Shown here piece after piece: positions 7,950 to 15,983 of a stretch of DNA of 64,000 nt (positions are counted from its first letter, which is position 1; each line of letters begins with the position of its first letter). A program made the position numbers and the translations under genes. Origin of the DNA: Acidimicrobiia bacterium (GTDB lineage: Bacteria; Actinomycetota; Acidimicrobiia; Acidimicrobiales; Bin134); NCBI GenBank assembly GCA_022822905.1, contig JAJDYE010000036.1:19090-83089 (forward strand), read 5' to 3'. The notes under the pieces were generated by a model that made no database searches, had not been told where the DNA came from, and saw only the letters and a program-made list of their open reading frames with translations.

Positions 7950-10253
7950 TCAGTCGGCGTTGAGGGATTCCCGGACGATTTGAGCCGGGTCGGGGGGCGC
8001 GGCGCTGGGGGAAGTGACATCGATATGGCTGATAGCGCCGGTCCAGCCGAACGGAGGCTGGTAGTCGTCGTTGACCGGGAAGCCGGCATCTTGGCCGATG
8101 ATCAGCCCGGTGCCCCCGTTCTGCCACGAGTTGGGAAACGTGCGGTCGAGCTCCAACCGGGCGGCCACCTCACCGTCCACCAGCAGCTCCACGGTGCTAG
8201 AGGCCGGAGAGGTCGGCTGGTACCGGCATCCCAGGCTGGTGGCGTCAACGGCAACCGTCGGAGTGGCCAGCTTGAACTGGTCGCCCGACAGGCACATGCC
8301 CAACACCAGAGAGCCGTCCAACCCGTAGAGGGCCAGGCCGCTGGTCCAGTCGCCCATGGCCCACAAGATGCCCTCAGCCCCGCCCGAGCCCACCGTCACC
8401 GAGGCCTCGATGGTGAAGCCCCGCACCAGCGTGGGCATCACCTCGTCGGCCACCCGGCCGGCCCCCGGTCGGTAACGGGCTTGGGCGGGGGGCGGGTAGG
8501 CCGGCGGATAGATGGCCGGCATCCGCCCCATGTAGCCGTCGTCGAGGGGCAGCACCCCGTAGCGCTCAGCCGCGGCCCACCAGGCCGATTCCAGCTCGGC
8601 CAGCTTCTCAGGGTGCTCCGCGGCCAGGTCACGGGCCTCGGAGAAGTCGTCGTCGAGGCAGAACAGCGCCCAGGTGTCGTCGGCGAACGAGCGGCTCCCC
8701 TCCATGAGCGCCACCTCGTCGCCGTGGGCTTCGGCCACGTGGTCGGTGGTGGCCTTCCAGCCGTCCAGATACATGGCCCTCGATCCCTGAACCTCGAAAT
8801 ACTGTTCTGAGCGGGGAGAGGAGGCCTCGCCATCATCGAATGTGGCCGCCAGGCTGGCCCCGTGCATCGGCATCTGGGCCACCCCGTCCATCGAATCGGG
8901 AGCGTCCACCCCGCACAGCTCCAGCACGGTGGGGGCCAGATCCACCGCGTGGCAGAACTGGGTGCGCACCTCGCCTCGGGCGGCGATACCCGCGGGCCAG
9001 TGCACCACCAGCGGAGTGCGGGTGCCGCCCAGCCAGGCGTAGCGCTTCCACAGCCGAAACGGCGTATTGCCGGCCCACGCCCAGCCCCAGGCGTAGTGGT
9101 TGTAGGTGCGGGGACCGCCCAACTCGTCGAGCCACTCCAGGTTGGCGGCCACCGATTCGGGCAGGCCTTTGGTGAACCGGTGCTCGTTCACCGATCCCAC
9201 ATGGCCGCCCTCGGCACTGGCCCCGTTGTCGGAGCACAGCACCACCACGGTGTTGTCCAGCTCGCCGATGGCCTCCAGATGGTTGATCACCCGGCCGATC
9301 TGGGCATCGGTGTGGGAGACGAACCCGGCATACACCTCGTGCATGCGGGCGAAAAGCCGCCGGGCGTCGGCGTCCAGATCGTCCCAGGGCTGCACCCACG
9401 AAGGCCGCTCGGTGAGCGTGGTTCCCTCCGGTGAGATGCCCGAGGCCAACTGCCGCTCAAAGGCCCGTTCCCGCCACCGGTCCCACCCGTCGTCGAACAT
9501 CCCCTGGTAGGGCTCCACCCATTCGGGCGCTACGTGGTGGGGGGCGTGGGTGGCCACCTCGGCGTAGTAGCAGAAGAACGGCTTATCGGGGGCGGCGTGC
9601 TTCTGGTCGGTGATGTGGGCGATGGCCTGGTCGGCCAGATCGGCGCTTAGGTGGTAGCCGTCGTCGTAGTGGGCCGGCGGCTTGATGTAGTGCTGGTCTC
9701 GCACCAGGTTGGGGGCCCAGCAGTTGGCCCCGCCGTGGAGCACCCCGTAGTAGCGCTCGAAGCCCACCCCGGTGGGCCACAGGGTGAACGGGCCGGCCGC
9801 GCTGCGCTCCCCTCGGGGAGCGAGGTGCCACTTGCCGATGGCCATGGTGCCCCAGCCGGCGTCGCGCAGGATGCGGGGCAGCATGGCGGCCGACGGGGGG
9901 ATGCGGGCGGTGTAGCCGGGAAACCCCATGGTCATGTCGGACAGAAACCCCATGCCCACCGCGTGGTGGTTGCGCCCGGTCAAAAGGGCGGCCCGGGTGG
10001 GAGAGCACAGGGCGGTCACGTGGAAGCGGTTGTACGACAGGCCGCCCGCGGCCAGCCGGTCGATGTTGGGGGTGGCGATGTCGGCCCCGAAGCAGCCGAG
10101 CTGGGCGAACCCGGTGTCGTCCAGCAAAATCACCAGCACGTTGGGCGCGCCCTTTGGGGCTCGGGGCAGCTCCGGGGGCCGAGGGGTGGACTCGGCCACG
10201 GTGAGCCCGATGCCGGGTGATGAGAGCGGAGCAGCGGTCAATGGTTCGGCCAT
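7950..10253 (-). CDS. Arylsulfatase (formylglycine-dependent, AtsD-like)
   Basis: A large sulfatase of about 767 residues that hydrolyses sulfate esters. The signature CSPTRAALLTG starts at C83, the Cys converted to formylglycine by an FGE-type enzyme. VILLDDTGFA near residue 45 supplies the calcium-binding Asp pair. The DNGASAEGG segment further on fits the family's C-terminal metal site. The length matches the long actinobacterial AtsD-type sulfatases, which carry an extra C-terminal domain. The ATG at 10253 is chosen because it lies 8 bp after the preceding SDR; the open frame runs further upstream only inside that SDR's coding DNA. No signal peptide is evident, so a cytoplasmic location is likely. 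Confidence 0.92.
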   Translation of the reverse strand: MAEPLTAAPLSSPGIGLTVAESTPRPPELPRAPKGAPNVLVILLDDTGFAQLGCFGADIATPNIDRLAAGGLSYNRFHVTALCSPTRAALLTGRNHHAVGMGFLSDMTMGFPGYTARIPPSAAMLPRILRDAGWGTMAIGKWHLAPRGERSAAGPFTLWPTGVGFERYYGVLHGGANCWAPNLVRDQHYIKPPAHYDDGYHLSADLADQAIAHITDQKHAAPDKPFFCYYAEVATHAPHHVAPEWVEPYQGMFDDGWDRWRERAFERQLASGISPEGTTLTERPSWVQPWDDLDADARRLFARMHEVYAGFVSHTDAQIGRVINHLEAIGELDNTVVVLCSDNGASAEGGHVGSVNEHRFTKGLPESVAANLEWLDELGGPRTYNHYAWGWAWAGNTPFRLWKRYAWLGGTRTPLVVHWPAGIAARGEVRTQFCHAVDLAPTVLELCGVDAPDSMDGVAQMPMHGASLAATFDDGEASSPRSEQYFEVQGSRAMYLDGWKATTDHVAEAHGDEVALMEGSRSFADDTWALFCLDDDFSEARDLAAEHPEKLAELESAWWAAAERYGVLPLDDGYMGRMPAIYPPAYPPPAQARYRPGAGRVADEVMPTLVRGFTIEASVTVGSGGAEGILWAMGDWTSGLALYGLDGSLVLGMCLSGDQFKLATPTVAVDATSLGCRYQPTSPASSTVELLVDGEVAARLELDRTFPNSWQNGGTGLIIGQDAGFPVNDDYQPPFGWTGAISHIDVTSPSAAPPDPAQIVRESLNAD

Positions 10254-10261
10254 GGCGGCAG

Positions 10262-11014
10262 CTAGCGGCGCGACCGGTAGTCGCTGCCGGGGATGGAGGC
10301 GAACGGGAAGGGCTCGGGCGCCCGGCCCTTCAACAGCGCGAAGCACTCGCCGGTGAGGCCCGAGTCGAGGATGGCCATGGCCGCCTCGGCCACCTCCTCG
10401 GAGTCCATGATGACCATGCCGGCGGCTTCGAGGCGGTCTCGGTTGCCGCCCAAGAATCCGGTGCCCACCGTGGCCGGGCACACTGCGTTGAGGCTGATGC
10501 CCTGTTCGGCGAGGTTGGGAGCAGCGCTGCGCACCAAAGCGGCTATGGCGTGCTTCGACATCGAATAGCCCAGGTCCACCGGCAGCGGGCTGAAGCACGC
10601 CATCGAGCCGGTAACCAGCACATGGCCGCCCCCGGCCGCCTCCAGCAGCGGCACCGCGGCCCGCAGGCCGAACACCACGCCGTGCTGGTTGATCCCGATG
10701 ATGCGCAAATAGTCGTCGTCGCTCATATCGGCGATGTCGCCCAGCCCCATCATGACCCCCGCGTTCAGGTGGGCCACATGCAGATGGCCGGGATCGTCGG
10801 CCAGCTCCGCAGCCAGCGCAGCCCAGGCCGCAGAGTCGGCCACGTCGAGGTGCCGGTACTGCCCGCCGATCTCATCGGCCACCTGCTGGCCGGCGTCGTC
10901 GGCCACGTCGGTGCAGACCACCCGGGCACCGGCCTCGGCGTAGCGCCGGGCGCAGGCCGCGCCGATGCCCGAGGCTGCTCCGGTCACCAGGGCGGTCTTT
11001 CCCGACAGGTCCAC
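10262..11014 (-). CDS. Short-chain dehydrogenase/reductase
   Basis: A 250-residue classical SDR. TGAASGIG is at residues 11-18, an acidic residue follows strand 2 (VVCTDVAD, which favours NAD), LNAG is near residue 90 in place of NNAG, and YSMSK carries the catalytic Tyr/Lys near residue 154. The start is a GTG at 11014, three bases after the stop of the upstream SDR, and the arylsulfatase follows 8 bp downstream. This tight packing indicates one transcript. The substrate is unknown. Confidence 0.88.
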   Translation of the reverse strand: MDLSGKTALVTGAASGIGAACARRYAEAGARVVCTDVADDAGQQVADEIGGQYRHLDVADSAAWAALAAELADDPGHLHVAHLNAGVMMGLGDIADMSDDDYLRIIGINQHGVVFGLRAAVPLLEAAGGGHVLVTGSMACFSPLPVDLGYSMSKHAIAALVRSAAPNLAEQGISLNAVCPATVGTGFLGGNRDRLEAAGMVIMDSEEVAEAAMAILDSGLTGECFALLKGRAPEPFPFASIPGSDYRSRR

Positions 11015-11016
11015 GA

Positions 11017-11892
11017 TCAGCCCCCGGCCGTCTCGGCGCCCCGGGCGAAGGCGTCCTGAGTCTCAAGGTCGTAGAGGCCGTTGATGAACTGGAGCGGCGG
11101 CTTGGTGGTGTACTCCTCCTGGGCCCGGCTGGGCATGATCTTCTCCCGGTGGCGCAGGTCCCACATGCTCTCGCACCGCCCGGAGTAGTCGTCGGGCTGC
11201 TCCAGCATCCAGATGATGCCGTCGGCCGGCACCGAGGTGGGCTCCCAGTCGGTGAGGTCGATGTCGCCCATGTTGGCCAGCGTGCCCTCGGAGGCCACCG
11301 GGATGTCGATGCGGAAGCAGTTGACCGCAATGCGGTCGGGGTGGAGCTGGCGGGCCAAATCGGTGGTCATCCGCTCCAGGGCCAGCTTCGACATGCCATA
11401 CGACATCAGCCCCGGCACCGGGCGCAGCGCGGCCTGCGACGACAGGCTGAGGATGCGCCCCCGACCCGCGGCCCGCAGATGCGGCAGGGCGGCCCGCACG
11501 GTGAGCAGCGGGGCCCGCAGGTTGATGTCCATGATGAGGTCGTAGCGCTTGAGGGGAATGTCCACCTCGCCCACGAAGGTGACCGCGGCGTTGTTCACCA
11601 CCACGTCGAGCCGGCCCCAGGCCTCCACCGGGGCGGCCACCATGGCCTCGATGTCGTCGGCCGAGGTCAGGTCGGTGGGCACGGCCAGGGCCTCGCCCCC
11701 GGCGTCGACCACCGCCGCAACGGTCTCGTCGATGGTGCCGGGAAGCGGCTTGGGCGACTCCTTGGTAGACCGGGCCGCGCACGCCACCTTGGCCCCCTTG
11801 GCCGCGGCTGCCACCGCGATGGCCGCGCCCACGCCCCGGCTGGCCCCGGTCACCAGCACAACTTTCCCGGCCAGGTCGTAGGGCTCAGACAT
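11017..11892 (-). CDS. Short-chain dehydrogenase/reductase
   Basis: A 291-residue SDR and the first gene of the sulfatase operon. The cofactor motif TGASRGVG is near residue 16, NNAAVTF near residue 105, SLSSQAA carries the Ser, and YGMSKLALE gives the catalytic Tyr/Lys. About 60 extra residues at the C-terminus, compared with typical 250-residue SDRs, hold a Trp/acidic-rich segment (ESMWDLRHREK). An alternating polar N-terminal loop (STKESPKPLPGTIDE) recalls the HSDL2-like SDR subgroup. The gene is divergent from the TauD-family dioxygenase. Confidence 0.87.
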   Translation of the reverse strand: MSEPYDLAGKVVLVTGASRGVGAAIAVAAAAKGAKVACAARSTKESPKPLPGTIDETVAAVVDAGGEALAVPTDLTSADDIEAMVAAPVEAWGRLDVVVNNAAVTFVGEVDIPLKRYDLIMDINLRAPLLTVRAALPHLRAAGRGRILSLSSQAALRPVPGLMSYGMSKLALERMTTDLARQLHPDRIAVNCFRIDIPVASEGTLANMGDIDLTDWEPTSVPADGIIWMLEQPDDYSGRCESMWDLRHREKIMPSRAQEEYTTKPPLQFINGLYDLETQDAFARGAETAGG

Positions 11893-11957
11893 CAGCGCTC
11901 CATGGCATGCGTCGCTACCCTAACGAACAACGTTGACTAGGCCGGAGTGGAGCCGGA
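11893..11957. promoter_or_regulatory. Divergent promoter region, sulfatase operon / TauD gene
   Basis: This 65-bp gap must hold the start signals for both the minus-strand sulfatase operon and the plus-strand dioxygenase gene. It contains the short palindrome AACGTT at about 11929-11934 within locally AT-richer DNA. No convincing -35/-10 pair can be fixed by eye. Confidence 0.35.
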
Positions 11958-12806
11958 ATGGGCGAGTATCAGCATCTGACGGTGGAACCGGTGGGCGGCT
12001 GCATCGGCGCGGAGATAAGCGGGGCAAACCTCGGCGACAACTTGGCACATGAGGTGGTGGCCGAGATCCGCCAGGCATGGCTGGCCCATCTGGTGGTGTT
12101 CTTCCGCAACCAGCACCTGACCCTCGACCAGTTCTCGGCCTTCGCCCGCCGCATCGGCACTCCCGGCCGCTACCCGTTCGTTCCCGGCCTGCCCGACCAC
12201 CCCGAGATCATCGAGGTCAAGAAGCTGCCCCACGAGACCGTCAACTTCGGCGGCATCTGGCACACCGACACCGCCTACCTGGAACGACCGCCCATGGCGT
12301 CGATGCTGTTGGCCCGGGAGGTGCCCTCAGCGGGCGGCGACACCGAGTTCGCCAACATGTACGCCGCCTACGATGCGCTGTCCGACGGGCTGAAGGAGTT
12401 CCTGGGGGATCTGCGGGCCGTGAACAGCTCGGCGATGGCCGATGTGTCCAAAACCCGGGAAGACCGCATCGCCGACGCCACCGAGGCCGGCCACACCTCA
12501 GCCGAGAGCTATGAGGCGGTCCATCCCGTGGTCCGCACCCACCCCGAAACCGGCCGCCCGTCGCTCTATGTCAACGTGGCCCACACCGCCCGCTTCGAGG
12601 GCATGACCGAAGAAGAGAGCCAGCCCCTGCTCAGGTTCCTGTTCGCCCATCAGGCCCGCTCGGAGTTCACCTGCCGGTTCCGCTGGGCGCCGGGCTCGCT
12701 GGCCCTGTGGGACAACCGCTGCGCCATGCACAACCCCATCAACGACTACCACGGCCAGCTCCGGGTCATGCACCGCATCACCTTCGAGGGCGACGAGCCC
12801 CGCTAG
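11958..12806 (+). CDS. TauD/TfdA-family Fe(II)/2-oxoglutarate dioxygenase
   Basis: A 282-residue non-heme iron oxygenase. WHTDTAY supplies the first iron ligands (H102, D104). The distal His lies in RCAMHNPIND, and the 2-oxoglutarate-binding Arg in VMHRITFEGD near the C-terminus. Members of this family hydroxylate taurine, alkyl sulfates (AtsK), phenoxyacetates and others. The sulfatase operon starts 65 bp away in the opposite direction, so a role in releasing sulfate or sulfite from organic sulfur is attractive but unproven. A stem-loop follows the stop codon. Confidence 0.9.
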   Translation: MGEYQHLTVEPVGGCIGAEISGANLGDNLAHEVVAEIRQAWLAHLVVFFRNQHLTLDQFSAFARRIGTPGRYPFVPGLPDHPEIIEVKKLPHETVNFGGIWHTDTAYLERPPMASMLLAREVPSAGGDTEFANMYAAYDALSDGLKEFLGDLRAVNSSAMADVSKTREDRIADATEAGHTSAESYEAVHPVVRTHPETGRPSLYVNVAHTARFEGMTEEESQPLLRFLFAHQARSEFTCRFRWAPGSLALWDNRCAMHNPINDYHGQLRVMHRITFEGDEPR

Positions 12807-12814
12807 GCGATCCG

Positions 12815-12829
12815 CCGGGTTGACCCCGG
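12815..12829. terminator. Hairpin between convergent TauD and ligase genes
   Basis: CCGGG (12815-12819), loop TTGAC, CCCGG (12825-12829), within the 31-bp gap between two converging genes. It lacks a T-run, so it is a candidate only. Confidence 0.4.
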
Positions 12830-12837
12830 AGGCCAGC

Positions 12838-14400
12838 TCAAACGATCCGCGAATCCGAATCAGAGGGCCAGTAGCGATCCCGCAGGTAGCGCTTCATCAG
12901 CTTGCCGTTGGGGTCGCGGGGCAGCGACTCATCGAAGTCCACTCCCCGGGGGCACTTGAAGGCCGCCAACCGGTCGGCGCACCACGCCAACAGCACAGCC
13001 TCGGCGTCGGCGCCCGCCCGCCCCGGCTCCACTAGCTGGACCACCGCCCGCACCTCTTCGCCCAAGTCGTCGTTGGGCACCCCGATCACGGCCGCGTCGG
13101 CCACCTCGGGGTGCATGATCAAAGCATCCTCAATCTCCTGGGGGTAAATGTTCACCCCGCCGCTGATAATGGTGTGGGCCACCCGGTCGGTGAGGTACAG
13201 GTAGCCCTCCTCGTCGAGGCGTCCCATGTCGCCCAGCGTCCGCCAGCCGCTGGGGTGGGCCGCAGCCGCGGTGCGCTCGGGGTCGTTGTGGTACTGGAAG
13301 TCCCGCCCCCCGTCGAAATACACCACCCCGACCTCGCCAGTGGGCACCTCAGCTCCGTCGGGGCCCACGATGTGTACCGGTTGCAGCGGCCGCCCCACCG
13401 AGCCGGGATGGGCCAGCCACTCCTCAGAGGTGATGGCGCTGTGGCCGATGTCCTCGGTGCCCGCGTAGTACTCGAACAGGATCGGCCCCCACCACTCGAT
13501 CATCTGCTGTTTCACCTCCACCGGACAGGGGGCGGCGGCGTGGATGGCCAGTTGCAGGCTGGACACGTCGGCGGCCTCGCGCACATCGGCGGGCAGCTTC
13601 AGCATCCGGGAGAACATGGTGGGCACGAACTGGGCATGGGTCACTCGGTGCCGGCCGATGAGCCGCAGGCAGTCGGCCGGGTCGAACCCCTCCATGAGCA
13701 CCACGGTGCCGCCCACCCGGTGCACGCACATGCAGAACACCAGCGGGGCCGAGTGGTACAGGGGAGCGGGCGACAGGTACACGCTGGTGCGGTCCACCCC
13801 GTAGTTGCCCATGGCCAGGGCGGTCTGCACCGCGGGGTTGGCCGGATCGCCGATGCCGGTCTGGGCCGTGGGCTTGCGGATGCCCTTGGGGCGGCCGGTG
13901 GTTCCCCCCGAGTACACCATCTCCCGGCCCTCGCCCTCATCGGCGATGGGCGCGACAGGCAGATCGGCGGCAGCCTCGGCCACGCGCTCGAACCCGGCCA
14001 CCGCGTCGGCGCCGGTGGTCAGGCGCACCGGCACCCGGGCCAAGTCCAGACCGGCCACCACCGGGGCGGTTCGATCCGACGCCACCACCGCTTCAGCCCC
14101 GCAGTCGTTGAGCACGGCCTGCACCTCGCCCGCAGTGAGGTGGTAGTTGATCGGCGTGTAGATCAGCCCGGCCAACTGCGCGGCCCACAACACCGCCATC
14201 GACTGCGAGGTGGTCTCCGACACGATGGCCAGATGGTCGCCGGCCCCAAGGCCCCGACCCCTAAGCAGGTGCGCCAGCCGGTTGGCCTCCTCGTCCAGCA
14301 TCCGGTAGGTGATCACCTCGCCGGTGCGGCCCATGATCACCGCCGGGTGGTCGGGCGCCTGGGCCGCGAACACACGGGGATGGAGCATCTCCGAGTCCAT
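12838..14400 (-). CDS. AMP-forming acyl-CoA synthetase
   Basis: A 520-residue ANL-superfamily ligase that activates a carboxylic acid via acyl-AMP to a CoA thioester. The P-loop YSGGTTGRPKG is near residue 165. The adenine-binding motif YYAGTED is near residue 315, GDMGRLDEEGYLYLTDR near 395, and the C-terminal catalytic Lys lies in DPNGKLMKR near residue 505. The start is the ATG at 14400. It faces the aldehyde dehydrogenase gene across a 97-bp divergent spacer. The chain or ring substrate cannot be deduced from sequence alone. Confidence 0.9.
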   Translation of the reverse strand: MDSEMLHPRVFAAQAPDHPAVIMGRTGEVITYRMLDEEANRLAHLLRGRGLGAGDHLAIVSETTSQSMAVLWAAQLAGLIYTPINYHLTAGEVQAVLNDCGAEAVVASDRTAPVVAGLDLARVPVRLTTGADAVAGFERVAEAAADLPVAPIADEGEGREMVYSGGTTGRPKGIRKPTAQTGIGDPANPAVQTALAMGNYGVDRTSVYLSPAPLYHSAPLVFCMCVHRVGGTVVLMEGFDPADCLRLIGRHRVTHAQFVPTMFSRMLKLPADVREAADVSSLQLAIHAAAPCPVEVKQQMIEWWGPILFEYYAGTEDIGHSAITSEEWLAHPGSVGRPLQPVHIVGPDGAEVPTGEVGVVYFDGGRDFQYHNDPERTAAAAHPSGWRTLGDMGRLDEEGYLYLTDRVAHTIISGGVNIYPQEIEDALIMHPEVADAAVIGVPNDDLGEEVRAVVQLVEPGRAGADAEAVLLAWCADRLAAFKCPRGVDFDESLPRDPNGKLMKRYLRDRYWPSDSDSRIV

Positions 14401-14497
14401 CGGCGGGACGATAGTTGCTCATGCTGTCCGAGGGGTTCTCGGGCGAACCCCGGCTATAGGGTGAGGCCAGCCTTGGGCAAACAGGGAGAAATCAGCC

Positions 14498-15964
14498 ATG
14501 TGGCACGAAGAGAAGCTGTTGATCGACGGGGAGCTGAGGGCCGCCGAGGGGGGCGGCGTCTTCGAGACGCTGAACCCCGCCACCGAGGAGGTGCTCGGGG
14601 TGGCCGCCAACGCCACCGATGCCGATGCGGTGGCCGCAGTGACCGCCGCCCGCCGGGCCTTCGACACCACCGACTGGGCCACCGACCACGACTTTCGGGC
14701 CAAGTGCCTGCGCCAGTTCCATGCCGCGCTGGAAAGCCACCTCGAAGAGATGCGTGATCTCACCGTGGCCGAGGTGGGCTCTCCGGTGATGCTCACCTAC
14801 GGCGGCCCGCAGCTCGAAGCGCCGGTGGGGTCGGTCAAGTGGGTGGCCGACATGATGGACGGCTACCAGTGGTCCGAAGACCTCGGCGTGGTCGAGTCCT
14901 ACGGGGGCCACCACCGGCGGTGGATCGAGCGGGAGGCGGTGGGGGTGGTGGCCGCCATCACCGCCTACAACTTCCCCGTGCAGCTCAACCTGGCCAAGCT
15001 GGGCCCCGCCCTGGCCGCCGGCAACACGGTGGTGTTGAAGGGGGCGCCCGACACTCCGTGGTCGGCGCTGGCACTGGGCCATCTGATCGCCAACGAAACC
15101 GACATCCCCCCCGGCGTGGTCAACATCTTGACCTCGGCGGAGAACTCGGTGGGCGAGGTGCTCACCACCCACCCCGATGTGGACATGGTTACCTTCACCG
15201 GCTCCACCGCCACCGGGCGCAAGATAATGGCCGCGGCCAGCGCCACGGTGAAGAAGACCTTCCTGGAGCTGGGGGGCAAGAGCGCCTATGTGGTGCTGGA
15301 CGACGCCGACGTGGAAGCAGCCGCCGCCATGAACTCGTTCATGATCTGCACCCACGCCGGGCAGGGGTGCGCCATCAACACCCGAATGCTGGTTCCCGCG
15401 GCCATGGCCGACACCGCGGCCGAAATAGTGGCGGCCACGCTGGCCAACATCCCCTACGGCAATCCCACCGACCCCTCCATGATGATGGGACCCCTCATCA
15501 ACTCCCGCCAGCGCGACAAGGTCCACAAGTTTGTGACCGACGCCGTAAACCAGGGGGCCAGGCTGGTCACCGGCGGAAAGCGCCCCGATCACCTGTCGGT
15601 GGGCTACTTCTACGAGCCCACCCTGCTGGCCGGCGTGGGCGAGAACGACCTGGTGGCCCAAGAGGAGGTGTTCGGCCCGGTGCTGGCCATCATTCCCTAT
15701 GACGGGGGCGACGACGAGGCCGTGCGGATCGCCAACAACTCCATCTACGGCCTGTCGGGCTCGGTGAACAGCGCCGATCCCGACCGGGCCCGGGCCGTGG
15801 CCCGACAGATCCGCTCGGGCACGATCAGCGTGAACGGCGGCATGTACTACGCCCCCGACGCTCCCTTCGGGGGCTACAAGCAATCGGGCATCGGCCGGGA
15901 GATGGGCGTGGCCGGGTTCGAGGAGTTCCTCGAGATCAAGACCCTGGCTGAACCGGCCGCCTAG
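14498..15964 (+). CDS. Aldehyde dehydrogenase family protein
   Basis: A 488-residue NAD(P)-dependent aldehyde dehydrogenase. The oxyanion Asn lies in ITAYNFPVQLN near residue 157, FTGSTATG binds the cofactor near residue 233, and LELGGKSA supplies the general-base Glu near residue 257. The nucleophilic Cys is in HAGQGCAINTR near residue 291, and EEVFGPVL lies near residue 390. It converts an aldehyde to its acid. A FadD3-like ligase begins 20 bp downstream on the same strand and could activate that acid, so the pair reads as an aldehyde-to-acyl-CoA route. Confidence 0.93.
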   Translation: MWHEEKLLIDGELRAAEGGGVFETLNPATEEVLGVAANATDADAVAAVTAARRAFDTTDWATDHDFRAKCLRQFHAALESHLEEMRDLTVAEVGSPVMLTYGGPQLEAPVGSVKWVADMMDGYQWSEDLGVVESYGGHHRRWIEREAVGVVAAITAYNFPVQLNLAKLGPALAAGNTVVLKGAPDTPWSALALGHLIANETDIPPGVVNILTSAENSVGEVLTTHPDVDMVTFTGSTATGRKIMAAASATVKKTFLELGGKSAYVVLDDADVEAAAAMNSFMICTHAGQGCAINTRMLVPAAMADTAAEIVAATLANIPYGNPTDPSMMMGPLINSRQRDKVHKFVTDAVNQGARLVTGGKRPDHLSVGYFYEPTLLAGVGENDLVAQEEVFGPVLAIIPYDGGDDEAVRIANNSIYGLSGSVNSADPDRARAVARQIRSGTISVNGGMYYAPDAPFGGYKQSGIGREMGVAGFEEFLEIKTLAEPAA

Positions 15965-15983
15965 GCGGCAAGCTCGGGCCGCC

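Noticed and set aside
10254..10598. N-terminal extension of the arylsulfatase to 882 residues
   Set aside because: The extra 115 residues lie inside the SDR at 10262-11014 and lack any domain; the ATG at 10253 suits operon spacing.
11958..12806. Assigning the TauD-family protein as taurine dioxygenase or AtsK
   Set aside because: Only general iron- and 2-oxoglutarate-binding residues are visible; substrate-specific residues cannot be judged.
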